Of a stretch of 64,000 nucleotides of DNA, positions 33,116 through 43,245 are shown piece by piece. Position 1 is the first letter of the stretch. The number at the start of each line of letters is the position of its first letter. This stretch comes from CAVWZH01 sp963765285. GTDB taxonomy: Bacteria; Acidobacteriota; Terriglobia; Terriglobales; Acidobacteriaceae. Under the pieces are notes generated by a model, which saw nothing but the letters and a program-made list of their open reading frames with translations, was not told the DNA's origin and did no database searches. The stretch covers positions 620,001 to 684,000 of the forward strand of contig CAVXVR010000004.1 in NCBI GenBank assembly GCA_963765285.1, read 5' to 3'. Made by a program: the position numbers and the translations under genes.

Positions 33116-34024
33116 TCAGCTTGCCACCTGCGCAATGGAGTCGACTTGCTGACTTGCTCTTTGAGCGTTGAACAGCGTCAGCCGGGAACTGACGACTTGT
33201 TTCACAGAATCTATGACCGGCGCAAGAATCCTGTAAGGAACGACCTCGTTGGGATTCCGTGCCAGGCTGTGTCCCAGCGATCGCCTCCAGGCCACCCGCA
33301 GTTCGGTATTGATGTGGATGATGTTGATTCCCGCAGCGATTGCCTTGCGAAAGTCTCCATCATCGGTCCCCGATCCGCCGTGGAGGGTGAGAAAGATTCC
33401 AGACGCCTGTTTGATGCGTGCGATTCGGTCAATGTCCAGGCGCTTTTTGGTTTTTCCTTGCACCATGCTCTCGACCATACCGTGCATGTTGCCCACCGCT
33501 GGAGCAAGGACGTCGATTCCTGTTGACTGAACGAATTGTCGTGCTTCCTCCGGTGTGGTGAGCTTTCGGGTCCCGACCTGAGCGGTTTCGTGGATTTCAG
33601 AGCCGGTTCCTATATCCCCTATCTCTCCCTCCACAATGATGCCGGGATTGATGGCTTTGAGCGCTTCAACCGCTTCCTTCGTAGAAGACACATTCTGTTC
33701 GAAGGGCAGAGCGGAGAAATCGATCCCAACCGAGTCAAAACCCGCGTTGGCCGCCTCCATTCCCTTCGCCAACGAATGCGTGTGGTCCGCGTTGAGAAAA
33801 ACCGGGATATCGGATTCTTCCCGCATGCTTTTCACCAGAGCGGCGAGCTGGCGCGTGCCAAAGAAACCTCGCTCTCCTTCGGACGCCCCAATGAGTACCG
33901 GAACCCTGTTTTCAGTGGCGGCCCCAAACACCGCCTTCACCAGGGCGAGTTCAGCAACATTGAAGTGACCGAGAGCCGTGCCTTGTTTTTCCGATCGTGT
34001 CAAAACATCTCGTAGTACAGCCAT
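33116..34024 (-). CDS. fba: class II fructose-bisphosphate aldolase
   Basis: A 302-aa zinc-dependent aldolase of glycolysis. FLNADHTHSL (zinc His and catalytic Asp), GIIVEGEIGDIG, GNMHGMV (zinc His), LTLHGGSGTDDGDF and INTELR (phosphate binding) are all present. Related tagatose- or ketose-bisphosphate aldolases share these motifs, so the exact sugar is inferred from the pgi/zwf setting. AGGAGA precedes ATG 34024. Confidence 0.9.
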   Translation of the reverse strand: MAVLRDVLTRSEKQGTALGHFNVAELALVKAVFGAATENRVPVLIGASEGERGFFGTRQLAALVKSMREESDIPVFLNADHTHSLAKGMEAANAGFDSVGIDFSALPFEQNVSSTKEAVEALKAINPGIIVEGEIGDIGTGSEIHETAQVGTRKLTTPEEARQFVQSTGIDVLAPAVGNMHGMVESMVQGKTKKRLDIDRIARIKQASGIFLTLHGGSGTDDGDFRKAIAAGINIIHINTELRVAWRRSLGHSLARNPNEVVPYRILAPVIDSVKQVVSSRLTLFNAQRASQQVDSIAQVAS

Positions 34025-34079
34025 ATATCGTGTTCTCCTGAAGGACGGTCGTTGATCCGACCTTCGTTATTGGGTCTCC

Positions 34080-35738
34080 TTATTGCAAATCCTTGAGTTT
34101 GCGATAGCGGCGAATCAATGTGTTGGTTGAACTGTCGTGTTTGAGCATCGGTTCTGCCTTGCTCTCGAGTTCGGGAATGATCCGCTGGGCCAGCACTTTG
34201 CCCAGTTCCACTCCCCATTGATCGAACGAGTCAATGTTCCAAATCACTCCCTGTGTGAATACTAGATGCTCGTAGAGAGCAACCAGCTTGCCTAAAGTTT
34301 CGGGCGTGAGGCTATCCGCGAGAATCGTGTTCGAAGGACGGTTGCCTTCAAATACGCGGTGCGGCACCAGCCAATCGGGTGTACCCTCAGCTTTCACCTG
34401 CTCGGGAGTTTTGCCGAATGCCAAAGCTTCGCTTTGGGCAAAAACGTTGGCCACCAGGATGTCATGGTGATGGCCGAGCGGATTCAGCCCTTTTACGAAC
34501 GCGATGAAGTCACAGGGAATGAGTCTGGTGCCTTGATGGATCAACTGGTAGAAGGAGTGCTGGCCGTTGGTCCCCGGCTCGCCCCAGTAAATAGGGCCGG
34601 TGGCATGCATCACTGAATCGCCTTCGAGCGTGACGTGTTTCCCATTGCTCTCCATGGTCAATTGCTGAAGATACGCGGGAAAACGCTTCAGGTATTGTTC
34701 GTAAGGCAGCACGGCGACGGTTTCCGCACCGAGGAAGTCGTTGTTCCACAGAGCCAGTAGTCCCATGAGGACCGGCAGGTTGGCCTCGAAGGGCGCGGTG
34801 CGGAAATGCTCGTCCATTTGATGGAAGCCATCCAGCATGGCGTGGAAGTTTTCCGGGCCGATGGCGATCATGGTAGATAGGCCGATGGCCGAATCCATCG
34901 AATATCGCCCACCCACCCAGTCCCAGAATCCGAACATATTGGCGGTGTCGATGCCGAATTTGGAAACTTCGCCTGCATTCGTTGAAACCGCGACAAAATG
35001 CTTTGCCACCGACTTTTCATCGCCTCCCAGTCCCGCGAGAGACCAGGCGCGAGCGGTCTGGGCGTTGGTCATGGTTTCGAGCGTGGTGAAAGTCTTGGAG
35101 GAAACGATGAACAGCGTTTCCGCCGGATCCAGATCCTGGACGGCTTCAGCGAAATCCGTTCCGTCAACATTAGACACGAAGCGGAATGTCATGGAACGGT
35201 CACTGTAGTGTTTCAGTGCTTCGTAGGCCATGACCGGGCCCAGATCCGACCCGCCGATTCCGATGTTGATGACATTCCTGATCCGCTTGCCGGTGTGGCC
35301 GAGCCATTGCCCAGCCCGCACGCGGTCGGAGAAATCCGCCATGCGGTCGAGCACGGCGTGAACTTCGGGAACGACGTTTTTCCCATCCACCAGGATCGTG
35401 GCATCTTTGGGGGCGCGCAACGCGGTGTGCAAGACTGCCCGCTTTTCTGTGACGTTGATCTTCTCGCCGGAAAACATCGCCTCCATCCGCGATTTCAGGC
35501 CGGCTTCGTTGGCCAGCTTGAGCAGCAGCTTGAGAGTTTCGTCAGTGATGCGATTCTTGGAATAGTCCAGATAAAGGCCCACCGCCTGCGCTGACATGCG
35601 CTCGCCGCGTGTCGGATCCTGGGCAAATAGATCACGCAGGTGAAGTTTGGAAACTTTCTTGCTGTGGGAAGCGAGTTGCGTCCACGCTGATTTTTTGACC
35701 GCCGGTTTTTTCTCCAGCGGTTGAACTGATGCTGCCAT
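34080..35738 (-). CDS. pgi: glucose-6-phosphate isomerase
   Basis: A 552-aa cytosolic enzyme that interconverts glucose and fructose 6-phosphate. INIGIGGSDLGPVMAYEAL, FIVSSKTFTTLETMTNA, GGRYSMDSAIGLSTMIAIG, MESNGKHV and LIHQGTRLIPCDFIAF carry the phosphate-binding loop and the catalytic Glu/His/Lys region. ATG 35738 has AAAGGAG eight bases upstream; the first TTG at 35756 lies before that site. First enzyme gene of the carbohydrate cluster. Confidence 0.96.
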   Translation of the reverse strand: MAASVQPLEKKPAVKKSAWTQLASHSKKVSKLHLRDLFAQDPTRGERMSAQAVGLYLDYSKNRITDETLKLLLKLANEAGLKSRMEAMFSGEKINVTEKRAVLHTALRAPKDATILVDGKNVVPEVHAVLDRMADFSDRVRAGQWLGHTGKRIRNVINIGIGGSDLGPVMAYEALKHYSDRSMTFRFVSNVDGTDFAEAVQDLDPAETLFIVSSKTFTTLETMTNAQTARAWSLAGLGGDEKSVAKHFVAVSTNAGEVSKFGIDTANMFGFWDWVGGRYSMDSAIGLSTMIAIGPENFHAMLDGFHQMDEHFRTAPFEANLPVLMGLLALWNNDFLGAETVAVLPYEQYLKRFPAYLQQLTMESNGKHVTLEGDSVMHATGPIYWGEPGTNGQHSFYQLIHQGTRLIPCDFIAFVKGLNPLGHHHDILVANVFAQSEALAFGKTPEQVKAEGTPDWLVPHRVFEGNRPSNTILADSLTPETLGKLVALYEHLVFTQGVIWNIDSFDQWGVELGKVLAQRIIPELESKAEPMLKHDSSTNTLIRRYRKLKDLQ

Positions 35739-35783
35739 GTTAATGCTCCTTTTCAATTGCTGGGCTAATTCTCCAGTCCATGT

Positions 35784-37100
35784 CTAGGCTGTGGCGTACC
35801 GCTCGCTGTTGGCTTTCGATCCGCTCAGCGCATAATAGAAGATGTACAAATAGCAGATGACGGGTACAAAAAAAGCGTGGTGAATTCCGATGCGGTCCGC
35901 AATCGCGCCCTGTATAAGCGGAATGATCGCGCCGCCTACGATGGCCATATTCAGAATACCGGAACCGTTTCCGGTGAGGGGTCCGAGCTCGGCTACCCCC
36001 AGACTGAAGATGCTGGGGAACATGATGGAGTTAAAAAACCCGACTGCCAGGATGCTCCACATCGCGATGTGGCCGCTGGTCAGCATGGAGAACAGGACCA
36101 GGGCTGAAGTGCAAACGGTAAACAGCGCAAGCAGATGCCCGGTTTTGACCCGCCGCAATATAGCCGCTCCCAGAAAGCGGCCAGCCATGGCGCCACCCCA
36201 GTAAAACGAAACATAACCAGCTGCTGTCTTTGCCGAAAAACCCGCAATGTCCGGTTGGCCGAAATAGTTCACCAGAAAGCTGCCGATGGAGACTTCCGCC
36301 CCTACGTAGGCAAAGATCCCAAGTGCGCCGAGTATCAGGTTAGGGTGTTTCCAGACTGAATCTCCCATCGCCCTTCCCGGGCGGTATTCAGCATGTTCAA
36401 TCTTGGGCAGCTTCGACAGCGCAATCATCCCCGCCAGGAGAAGGAGCGCGACCCCAATCACGATGTAGGGCATTTTCACCGAGGCGGCTTCCTGCACACG
36501 GTACGCATGCAAAGCCTGTGGAGTGAGCCGGTGTAATTCCTCGACGGCCAGGGGCACGGTGCTCAGAATCAGCAAGCCACCAAGTTTGGGAGCGATGGTG
36601 GTGCCCAGGGAGTTGAAAGCCTGCGTCAGGTCCAGCCGACTTGAGGCCGTTTCCGGTTTGCCCAGAACCACTACATACGGGTTGGCCGCCACCTGCAAGC
36701 CGGTGATGCCCGCGGCCAGCACGATAAGCGCCCCCAGGAACAGCGGAAATGACGCGAACGAAGCCGCCGGAACAAACAGAAATGCTCCCACCGTCATGCA
36801 CAGTAAGCCGGCCACCATACTTTTCTGGTAACCGATTACATTGACGACCTTCGACCAGGGAATCGAGAACAAGAAGTAGGCAGAAAAGAATGCAAACTGG
36901 ATCAGCATGACGTGCGCATAACTGAGGTCAAAGATCGACTTCAGATGCGGCACGAGAATATCGTTCAGACAAGTCAGGAAACCCCACATGAAAAACAGCG
37001 TCGTCACGATTGCGAGTGGACGGGTGTAGTTCGGAGCGCTCGTGACCGCCGATACATTTTGCAGCGTCGCTGAACCAGCCGTTATTTCCCCACTCGCCAT
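35784..37100 (-). CDS. sugar MFS transporter (FucP/GluP type)
   Basis: A 438-aa, 12-helix inner-membrane symporter. FFMWGFLTCLNDILVPHLK at about residues 36-54 is the hallmark of the fucose/glucose/galactose:H+ subgroup. QVAANPYVVVLGKPETASSRL and AFNSLGTTIAPKLGGLL follow the same pattern. The substrate cannot be fixed from sequence; hexose is likely since pgi follows after 46 bases and a sugar porin gene precedes it by 17 bases. Confidence 0.88.
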   Translation of the reverse strand: MASGEITAGSATLQNVSAVTSAPNYTRPLAIVTTLFFMWGFLTCLNDILVPHLKSIFDLSYAHVMLIQFAFFSAYFLFSIPWSKVVNVIGYQKSMVAGLLCMTVGAFLFVPAASFASFPLFLGALIVLAAGITGLQVAANPYVVVLGKPETASSRLDLTQAFNSLGTTIAPKLGGLLILSTVPLAVEELHRLTPQALHAYRVQEAASVKMPYIVIGVALLLLAGMIALSKLPKIEHAEYRPGRAMGDSVWKHPNLILGALGIFAYVGAEVSIGSFLVNYFGQPDIAGFSAKTAAGYVSFYWGGAMAGRFLGAAILRRVKTGHLLALFTVCTSALVLFSMLTSGHIAMWSILAVGFFNSIMFPSIFSLGVAELGPLTGNGSGILNMAIVGGAIIPLIQGAIADRIGIHHAFFVPVICYLYIFYYALSGSKANSERYATA

Positions 37101-37117
37101 TTATAGGCCTCCGGTTT

Positions 37118-38761
37118 CTACCACCAGGTTTCCGCTTGAACTCCGTAGGTAAGGCCGTCGGTCCGATTCTGAAAAGGGACGCCGCCCACAAATCCGCGCA
37201 GTCCGTCCGACCAGTTGGCGTAAGTCAGGAACACGCGCAACACAGGACGACTGAAAAACTTCTGGCCCGCCCCGATTTGCGGCGCGATGGTGAACTTTCG
37301 CAACCAGCCATCATATTGGCCCGTGCTGCTGTGAGTGTGGTCGAAGCCGCCCTCGAACGCCAACGAGAGATACCTGGTAAAGAATACTTCCGGGCGCGCC
37401 CCAAACGAAACCCACTGGTCCCATCCATGTTGAGGGTCGCCGTCTTTTGTCCGCTGGAGAACAAAAATTGGCATGATCGCGAATCTGTCGTTGGGCTGAA
37501 CCAATACCTGCTCAGTCACCAGGAACCGCGCCGTGCTATTGATAAAGCGGGTCGGGTCGTCAATGGATGTGCTGAAGTTGCTGGCCGGGCCGGTCCCATA
37601 TTGGACTCCCAGGGTGTGAAAGCCGCCGTGCCATTCCAGGCGTTGATGCCGTATTCCGAAGGCGTAGCCGCTGCTGGTGGGAATCACCGTGCCGGTCGGG
37701 GTCGTACCGCCTTTGCCGGTGGCAAAATTAAACCAGGCCCCCCACAGACCAGCCGGGCCCTTGAAGTCGTATAAGCGGACGTCCACGTTGCTCTTGATGT
37801 AGTTGCCGTTCTGCGTCTCGATATCGGGTCGCGCGCCGGCCAGATAGCTTACCGCCAACTTGCCGAACCTCAAACTGATGTCTTCCACGCCCGCCCCGTA
37901 CCCGCTCATGTCGAGAGGATAAAAGTCGTCGATCTCAATGTGCTGGCGGCGGTAATATCTTTCGCCGGCCCAGAACTTGGCGTCGGGCTGGCTCTCGAAA
38001 AGATTCCCGCCCCGAACGAACGCTTCTCTCAGGCGAAACTGATCGTCGCCTGTACCGTTCGCGAAGTTCGCGTAGCTCGCAGAATCAGTGGTGTTGGCTT
38101 CGATCATGACCTCGGTGTGGAACCAGGCCTTATCGGAGTCGTGTTCCGGGTTCAGCCAATTGTTGACAAAAATAAACTCGCCATAGGTTTCGGCCTCGTT
38201 GCCCAGTCGGTATTTCGCGCCCGCGCCCGGCGCCTGGAAAGCGACCTGCTGCCCGCCCTGGCTATTCAGTCCATAACCAGAACGAAAATAACCGTGGAAT
38301 TCAAAGGTGCCTAATTGTTGCTCCAGGCCCTGGATTTTGGTTTCCGCTTCCTGCAACAGGTCGTAGGTCGGCTGCGAGGGGACATCTCCCTGGTATTTTG
38401 CGCCCACCTCATTTGCGCTTCCGAACAACACCTTCTTGACGGCATTCTCCGCAGCGAGTTCGGCGGCCGAGACCGTGGCCTGGCTGGTTTTTTCTGCGGT
38501 CTCTTTTTGTTGGGCCGCCGCCTGGTTCTGTTTTTCGATCTGCTGCTCCAGCGCGGCGATTCGCTGCTGCAAGTCTTGCGTGGTCTGCTCGTATTGCTGC
38601 TTCAGCTGCTGGAGCTGTTGCTGCAGGTCATTGGCTTGCTGAGCGCAGGCGCAACGCACCCCCAGGAAGACTATTGCCGTGACCCAGGCACCGTGTTTCG
38701 AATTGGAAGCGCTATACACGCGTAACGCCGCCTTGGATTTCCCCGGACTTCGCCAATCCAC
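37118..38761 (-). CDS. LamB-type carbohydrate porin with N-terminal coiled coil
   Basis: A 547-aa outer-membrane protein. A GTG at 38761 with GAAGG upstream starts a signal peptide ending ...VRCACAQ. Residues about 40-90 are a Gln-rich coiled coil (LQQQLQQLKQQYEQTTQDLQ), probably periplasmic. From about residue 150 a maltoporin-like barrel follows (FEFHGYFRSGYGLNSQGGQ, RYYRRQHIEIDDFYPLDMSG) and it ends in a C-terminal aromatic (AETWW). Together with the MFS transporter and pgi it suggests sugar uptake across both membranes. Confidence 0.85.
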   Translation of the reverse strand: MDWRSPGKSKAALRVYSASNSKHGAWVTAIVFLGVRCACAQQANDLQQQLQQLKQQYEQTTQDLQQRIAALEQQIEKQNQAAAQQKETAEKTSQATVSAAELAAENAVKKVLFGSANEVGAKYQGDVPSQPTYDLLQEAETKIQGLEQQLGTFEFHGYFRSGYGLNSQGGQQVAFQAPGAGAKYRLGNEAETYGEFIFVNNWLNPEHDSDKAWFHTEVMIEANTTDSASYANFANGTGDDQFRLREAFVRGGNLFESQPDAKFWAGERYYRRQHIEIDDFYPLDMSGYGAGVEDISLRFGKLAVSYLAGARPDIETQNGNYIKSNVDVRLYDFKGPAGLWGAWFNFATGKGGTTPTGTVIPTSSGYAFGIRHQRLEWHGGFHTLGVQYGTGPASNFSTSIDDPTRFINSTARFLVTEQVLVQPNDRFAIMPIFVLQRTKDGDPQHGWDQWVSFGARPEVFFTRYLSLAFEGGFDHTHSSTGQYDGWLRKFTIAPQIGAGQKFFSRPVLRVFLTYANWSDGLRGFVGGVPFQNRTDGLTYGVQAETWW

Positions 38762-38770
38762 TAGCTGCCT

Positions 38771-40150
38771 TCATCGTTCCGCCAGTCCTATTGCTTGTGT
38801 CAACTCATCCTGCGCCTGGGCGTATTCGAGTTGCGATTGCAACAGGAGCGTCTGGGCCTCAAATTCCTGCGCGGCGGCCGCCTCGGTTTGCGACCGCAGA
38901 TAGGCTCCCTGTTCCATCTGCTGAGCCGAAACCCGCCGGGCTTCTTTGCGGGTTGCCAGCAACTCCTGGGATACCGCGATCATCTGTTGCGTACGCTCTA
39001 CCTTGTTGTAGGCGCTTTGCACTCTCACTTCGACTTCGTCAGTGATCCGGGCAAGATTTTCTTTCGCCTGCGCCAGTTGCGAATCGCGTTCGCGAAGTGT
39101 AGCCCGTTTTTTTCCTCCATCGAACAAGTCGTAGCTGAAGTGGACGCCGAATGTTCCGAAGTTGCGGGCCAGAAAAGGGACATTGTTCTGGTAGCTGTAC
39201 CGGGCAAAGGCTTCGACGTCGGGAATGTACTCGCGTTTCGCCGCTTGGACTCCGGCCGAGGCCTTCTCCACCATGGCACGTGCTTCCGCAATTTCGGGTT
39301 GAGCGTCCAAAGCGACCTTTATGCATTCTTCGCGCTGGCAAGTGCCGGAGGGGACCGGAACGTCTGGATCGAGGACTACCTCTCTCGTAAGGGGAAGTCC
39401 CACAACATCGTTGAACTGGAGGCGCAGGTCCGAAAGCTGCAACTCGGTTGTCAGTAGTTCCTGTTTTGCCTGCAGCAACTGTGCCCGGCTTTCGATGAGA
39501 TCCACTTCCAGCGTGCTGCCGTATTTGACTTGCTGCACCCGTTCGCCCTGCAGTTCCTCAAGGGCATGGCTTTTGGCCTCGATGGCCTGATGCTGCGATT
39601 GCACCACCAGAATCTTGTAGTAGAGCTGGCGAACTTTCAGGGCAACATCGTTCTCCACTCCCCGGGCCTTGCCGCGGCTCGCGTTCAGCTCCGCACGCGC
39701 CGCATCATTGCCCGATTTGATTTTGAAAAGCTGGGTAAGCGGCTGGGTCAGCCCCGTTCCGCTGGTTTCGAAGGTTTGTCCTCCCTGGTTAAGAACCACG
39801 GTGTCCGCGGGAATTCGAGTGCCGCTCACGACGCCCAAGCCTCCGGCCGGAATACCAATAAACTGAGTGTCCGTCACATGGACGAAGGTACTGTCATTCC
39901 TCAACACCGGATAGTAGGCGCTGCGAGCAACTTCTTTGGCGTGTTGCTCCTCCTCGACGTGCAAGGAGGCGATCCGGACGACGTGATTATGTTTCAGTGC
40001 TAACTCGACCGCTTCGTGCAGATTGATCGTGCGGGGCGCCGTTGAGTCTACTTGCTGGGCAGGCACAATTGTTACCGCTGCGAAACAGCAAGCCACCACC
40101 GTTGCCCATCGCCCGAACCGGCGATTCCGCGGATTGATAGAGGCGTTCAT
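38771..40150 (-). CDS. TolC-family outer-membrane efflux protein
   Basis: A 459-aa outer-membrane channel subunit with signal peptide (WATVVACCFAAVTIVPAQQ). Two repeated OEP halves are rich in Ala/Gln/Glu heptads, with TINLHEAVELALKHNH at the first and YNKVERTQQMIAVSQELLA in the second. ATG 40150 overlaps the stop of the upstream transporter gene (ATGA) and has GGAGG six to seven bases upstream. Last gene of a HlyD-DHA2-TolC operon. Confidence 0.9.
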   Translation of the reverse strand: MNASINPRNRRFGRWATVVACCFAAVTIVPAQQVDSTAPRTINLHEAVELALKHNHVVRIASLHVEEEQHAKEVARSAYYPVLRNDSTFVHVTDTQFIGIPAGGLGVVSGTRIPADTVVLNQGGQTFETSGTGLTQPLTQLFKIKSGNDAARAELNASRGKARGVENDVALKVRQLYYKILVVQSQHQAIEAKSHALEELQGERVQQVKYGSTLEVDLIESRAQLLQAKQELLTTELQLSDLRLQFNDVVGLPLTREVVLDPDVPVPSGTCQREECIKVALDAQPEIAEARAMVEKASAGVQAAKREYIPDVEAFARYSYQNNVPFLARNFGTFGVHFSYDLFDGGKKRATLRERDSQLAQAKENLARITDEVEVRVQSAYNKVERTQQMIAVSQELLATRKEARRVSAQQMEQGAYLRSQTEAAAAQEFEAQTLLLQSQLEYAQAQDELTQAIGLAER

Positions 40151-41799
40151 GATTTCACCTCCGGAGGCGTGGTCAGCTGTTCCTGAATGGTGGTAAGGTC
40201 GCCATAGTTCAGCGGAGATTTCCGCAGCAGGACAATCAGCACGAGCGAGACGACGCACACCCACGCCACCAAATAAAACCCGTCATTAATGCTCAATATG
40301 TAAGCTTGAAGACGAAGCCGGCCCGCGATGACGCCGGCGGCGCGCCCGGCTGCCGCTGAAAGGCCGGAAGATTTTGAAGACAGCCCGGCCGTCAGTTGGC
40401 GGATGTTGGTATCCGTGATCCAGCTCCCGCTCTGCACGTGCAGTCCAAGCAGGTTGGAATGTAATTTCTCTCGCTGCGCCACGAAGTGTTGCATGTACAC
40501 CGCGCCCAGATTTCCGCCAAACAGCCGCACCGTATGAAAGAAGGCGGAGAATGTCAGAATCCATTGCGGCTTCGATAAACCGCCCGAAAAGATTCCTTGC
40601 AAGATGATCGTTCCAACCAAGCCAATAAAGGCGAAGGCTTGCCCAATTCCCATCAATAACTCGGTGCGGAAGTAATTCGACGCCGACCACGCGCTGGTCA
40701 AATCCGCATTCAGATAGCAGGCAAATGCCATACAAGCAAATCCGGAAGCCATGAGGAGGCGGGAGTCCACCCCCCGCCCCAACAGAAGCCCAGCCAAAAG
40801 GGCCACAAAAAGCAAGGGAGCGGCGCTCCAAATCACGGCCGGCCCGATCTGATCGGCCTCGAAACCGTGGATCGACAGGGACATCGGAATAAGGATGATG
40901 GTTGCGACCAGGCAGAAGCGAAACGTGAACAGTGAAATGCCAAGCAGTATCGTGTTCCACTGCCGGAGATAAGGCATGGCAATCAGCGGATTGGGATCGC
41001 GCAAACGGCGCACGATCGCACTCATAAGAAAAACCAGGCCGCCGAAGAACAGGGCGTTGAAGACGCCGGACCGCCACCAGTCGAGCCTTTGGCCTTCATC
41101 GATGGCTGCGTAGAGCAGCGCCAATCCAGCGCTCCAGTACAGGAACCCTGCAAAGCTGGGCGGCGAACCGGACTTTTTTGCTGCGGGAGACTTCGGTATT
41201 CCGAAATAAATACAGAGCATCATGAATGCCGTAATCAGGGTGGAGTTCCAGAACATCCAGTGCCAGGAGAGATGGTCGCGGTACCAGCCGTAGAGCGATG
41301 GGGCAATGTTGACGGCCCCATCCACAGAGGTCGCGTAGAGCGCCATGGTGTAGGGGAGAAATCGCAGCGGAATATTCCGCAGGGCAAAGGTCAGCGTGAG
41401 CGGATAAAACGTGCCCGACGCAAGCCCCGCCACAACCATTGCGGTGATGAGCAAGCTGTAACTGTGGATGAAGGGAGCAAAGGCGCAAACCAGCGTAAAC
41501 GTAGTCGCGGCAAAGAATAGAACCTTGCGCGGCCCAATCAAGGCACCAAAGTAAACCGTAAGAGGCCCGATAAACATCAGTGCATCGTTGAAAGCGGTGC
41601 TGATCCACGCGCCATCGTCGAAACTGATCCCGACGTTGCCTTTAAGATCGGCAAGCCCAAGCGAAATCATGCGGCCGGTGAGGGTGACCACGCCTGCGCC
41701 TATGATTACCCCCAATATTCCCAGCACTGGGCTTTTCGACAGTTCCCCGGGCATCGCCGCGGCGGCAGTTCGCGCGAGCTGGGTCGGGGGTGGGCGCAA
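40147..41799 (-). CDS. DHA2-family (EmrB/QacA-type) drug exporter, N-terminus uncertain
   Basis: A 550-aa major-facilitator exporter with about 14 helices: DGAWISTAFNDALMFIGPL, LASGTFYPLTLTFAL and SWHWMFWNSTLITAFMML fit this group. The open frame begins at a TTG (41799) with no ribosome site. Twelve bases after the hlyD-like stop, an ATG at 41818 reads MASTSIFAPTP and then would need one base shift inside the CCCCC run near 41785 to join PTQLARTAAAAMPGELSKSP. The true start is therefore probably 41818 with an indel between. Substrate unknown. Confidence 0.85.
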   Translation of the reverse strand: MRPPPTQLARTAAAAMPGELSKSPVLGILGVIIGAGVVTLTGRMISLGLADLKGNVGISFDDGAWISTAFNDALMFIGPLTVYFGALIGPRKVLFFAATTFTLVCAFAPFIHSYSLLITAMVVAGLASGTFYPLTLTFALRNIPLRFLPYTMALYATSVDGAVNIAPSLYGWYRDHLSWHWMFWNSTLITAFMMLCIYFGIPKSPAAKKSGSPPSFAGFLYWSAGLALLYAAIDEGQRLDWWRSGVFNALFFGGLVFLMSAIVRRLRDPNPLIAMPYLRQWNTILLGISLFTFRFCLVATIILIPMSLSIHGFEADQIGPAVIWSAAPLLFVALLAGLLLGRGVDSRLLMASGFACMAFACYLNADLTSAWSASNYFRTELLMGIGQAFAFIGLVGTIILQGIFSGGLSKPQWILTFSAFFHTVRLFGGNLGAVYMQHFVAQREKLHSNLLGLHVQSGSWITDTNIRQLTAGLSSKSSGLSAAAGRAAGVIAGRLRLQAYILSINDGFYLVAWVCVVSLVLIVLLRKSPLNYGDLTTIQEQLTTPPEVKS

Positions 41800-41830
41800 A
41801 TATGCTCGTTGAGGCCATGGTTTGTTTCAG

Positions 41831-43015
41831 TCAGTGTTTGGTACGCACGGTCGCGACAACGGAAAGTCCGGGACGCAATTGTGCGGTGAGGGCCGAGTCT
41901 TCCAGCGCAATCTTGACCGGCACTCGCTGCACGACTTTGGTGAAATTGCCGGTGGCGTTATCCGGCGGCAGCAACGCGAATTGCGATCCGCTGGCCGGGG
42001 CGATCTCGAGTACTCTTCCCTTTATGACTTTGTCGGGATAAACATCGACGCGAATTTCCACCGGGTCGCCGACTTTCATATTGGTCAACTGCGTTTCGCG
42101 GAAATTCGCCAGCACCCACCTGATGCTTTCCACAAATGGCATGACTTGGGTTCCGGGAGCCACGAGTTGCCCGGGCCGTACCTGGCGCTCGCCCACAGTT
42201 CCGTCCGCCGGCGCGACGATGCGCGTGTAACCCAGGTTCACCTGCGCCACCGTCAACCCAGCTTCTTTGGCGTGGAGATCGGCAACAAGCTGCATCTGTT
42301 GAGATTCGAGGACGGCCTTGCTGCGACGTTCAGCCTCCACAGCCAACTCGTTGCTGCGAAGTAAGGTACGGGCCTGAGCCAGGTCAGCATCACGGCTGGC
42401 CGCTTGCGCAGTGAACCGTTGCTCGTCGGCGACAGCAGATTCAACCTTCTGCTGGGTCGCGGAGTTCGCCTTGAGCAGGGCTTCCTGCCGGGCCCGCTCT
42501 GCGCGGGTGCGAGTCACGTCCGCCTGCACCGCCTCCTTGCCCGCCTGCGCCGCCGCAATTTGCGCGTTGGCCTGGTCGATGCCGGCCAGTGCGCGGTCGA
42601 TGCGTGCATCCTGCAGCTCACGCTGCCGCCGGTTGTTTTCGAGAGCCGCCTTTGCCGCCTCGACGCCCGCGGCCGCCTGAGCTACCTGGGCTTTGTAGTC
42701 TTCGTCATCCAGTTGAACCAGCACGTCACCCTTGCGCACCGCCTGATAGTCGTTGACCTTGACCTCTCGGACCAGACCCGGAACCTTGGTGCTCAGCGGG
42801 GTAAGATCGCCGCGAACATAAGCATCGTTGGTGACTTGCTCGACCCGGCCGCCCTCCCAGCCATTCCAGTTGCGCGTAATGGTCGCAATCACGGCTACCG
42901 CCAGCAGCACCACAATCAATGGCGTTCCATACTTTTGCCAGACCGATTTGAAGCGTGAGGGAACCTGCTCAACCACCCTGGGGGGTGTGGTCACGGGTAT
43001 GGGAGAAGTCGCCAT
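41831..43015 (-). CDS. HlyD/EmrA-family membrane-fusion protein
   Basis: A 394-aa periplasmic adaptor. An N-terminal membrane helix (GTPLIVVLLAVAVIATITR) is followed by a biotinyl-lipoyl half (VPGLVREVKVNDYQAVRKGD), a long Ala/Gln/Arg coiled-coil hairpin (about 110-260), and the second lipoyl and barrel parts (YTRIVAPADGTVGERQVRPG). ATG 43015 has GGAGGG eight bases upstream. First gene of the efflux operon. Confidence 0.92.
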   Translation of the reverse strand: MATSPIPVTTPPRVVEQVPSRFKSVWQKYGTPLIVVLLAVAVIATITRNWNGWEGGRVEQVTNDAYVRGDLTPLSTKVPGLVREVKVNDYQAVRKGDVLVQLDDEDYKAQVAQAAAGVEAAKAALENNRRQRELQDARIDRALAGIDQANAQIAAAQAGKEAVQADVTRTRAERARQEALLKANSATQQKVESAVADEQRFTAQAASRDADLAQARTLLRSNELAVEAERRSKAVLESQQMQLVADLHAKEAGLTVAQVNLGYTRIVAPADGTVGERQVRPGQLVAPGTQVMPFVESIRWVLANFRETQLTNMKVGDPVEIRVDVYPDKVIKGRVLEIAPASGSQFALLPPDNATGNFTKVVQRVPVKIALEDSALTAQLRPGLSVVATVRTKH

Positions 43016-43245
43016 GTTCAATGCCCTCCGGCAGCTAGATTGTTCAGAGCAACAGGACCGGATTGCCTGGATCGTTAGAATTTCCGTCGTCCAGTCCCAC
43101 TCACTTTCTCAGACCGCTCTCATTGGCACATCACGAGATACAGGGTTTTTGAGCTACCCCGGAAGGCTATTCAGGACGTACCACGTTCGGGTTAGCAGGC
43201 GAAATGAAGGTCCGGGCGTTGGCAAGGCAATGGTGGAGGGATAAT

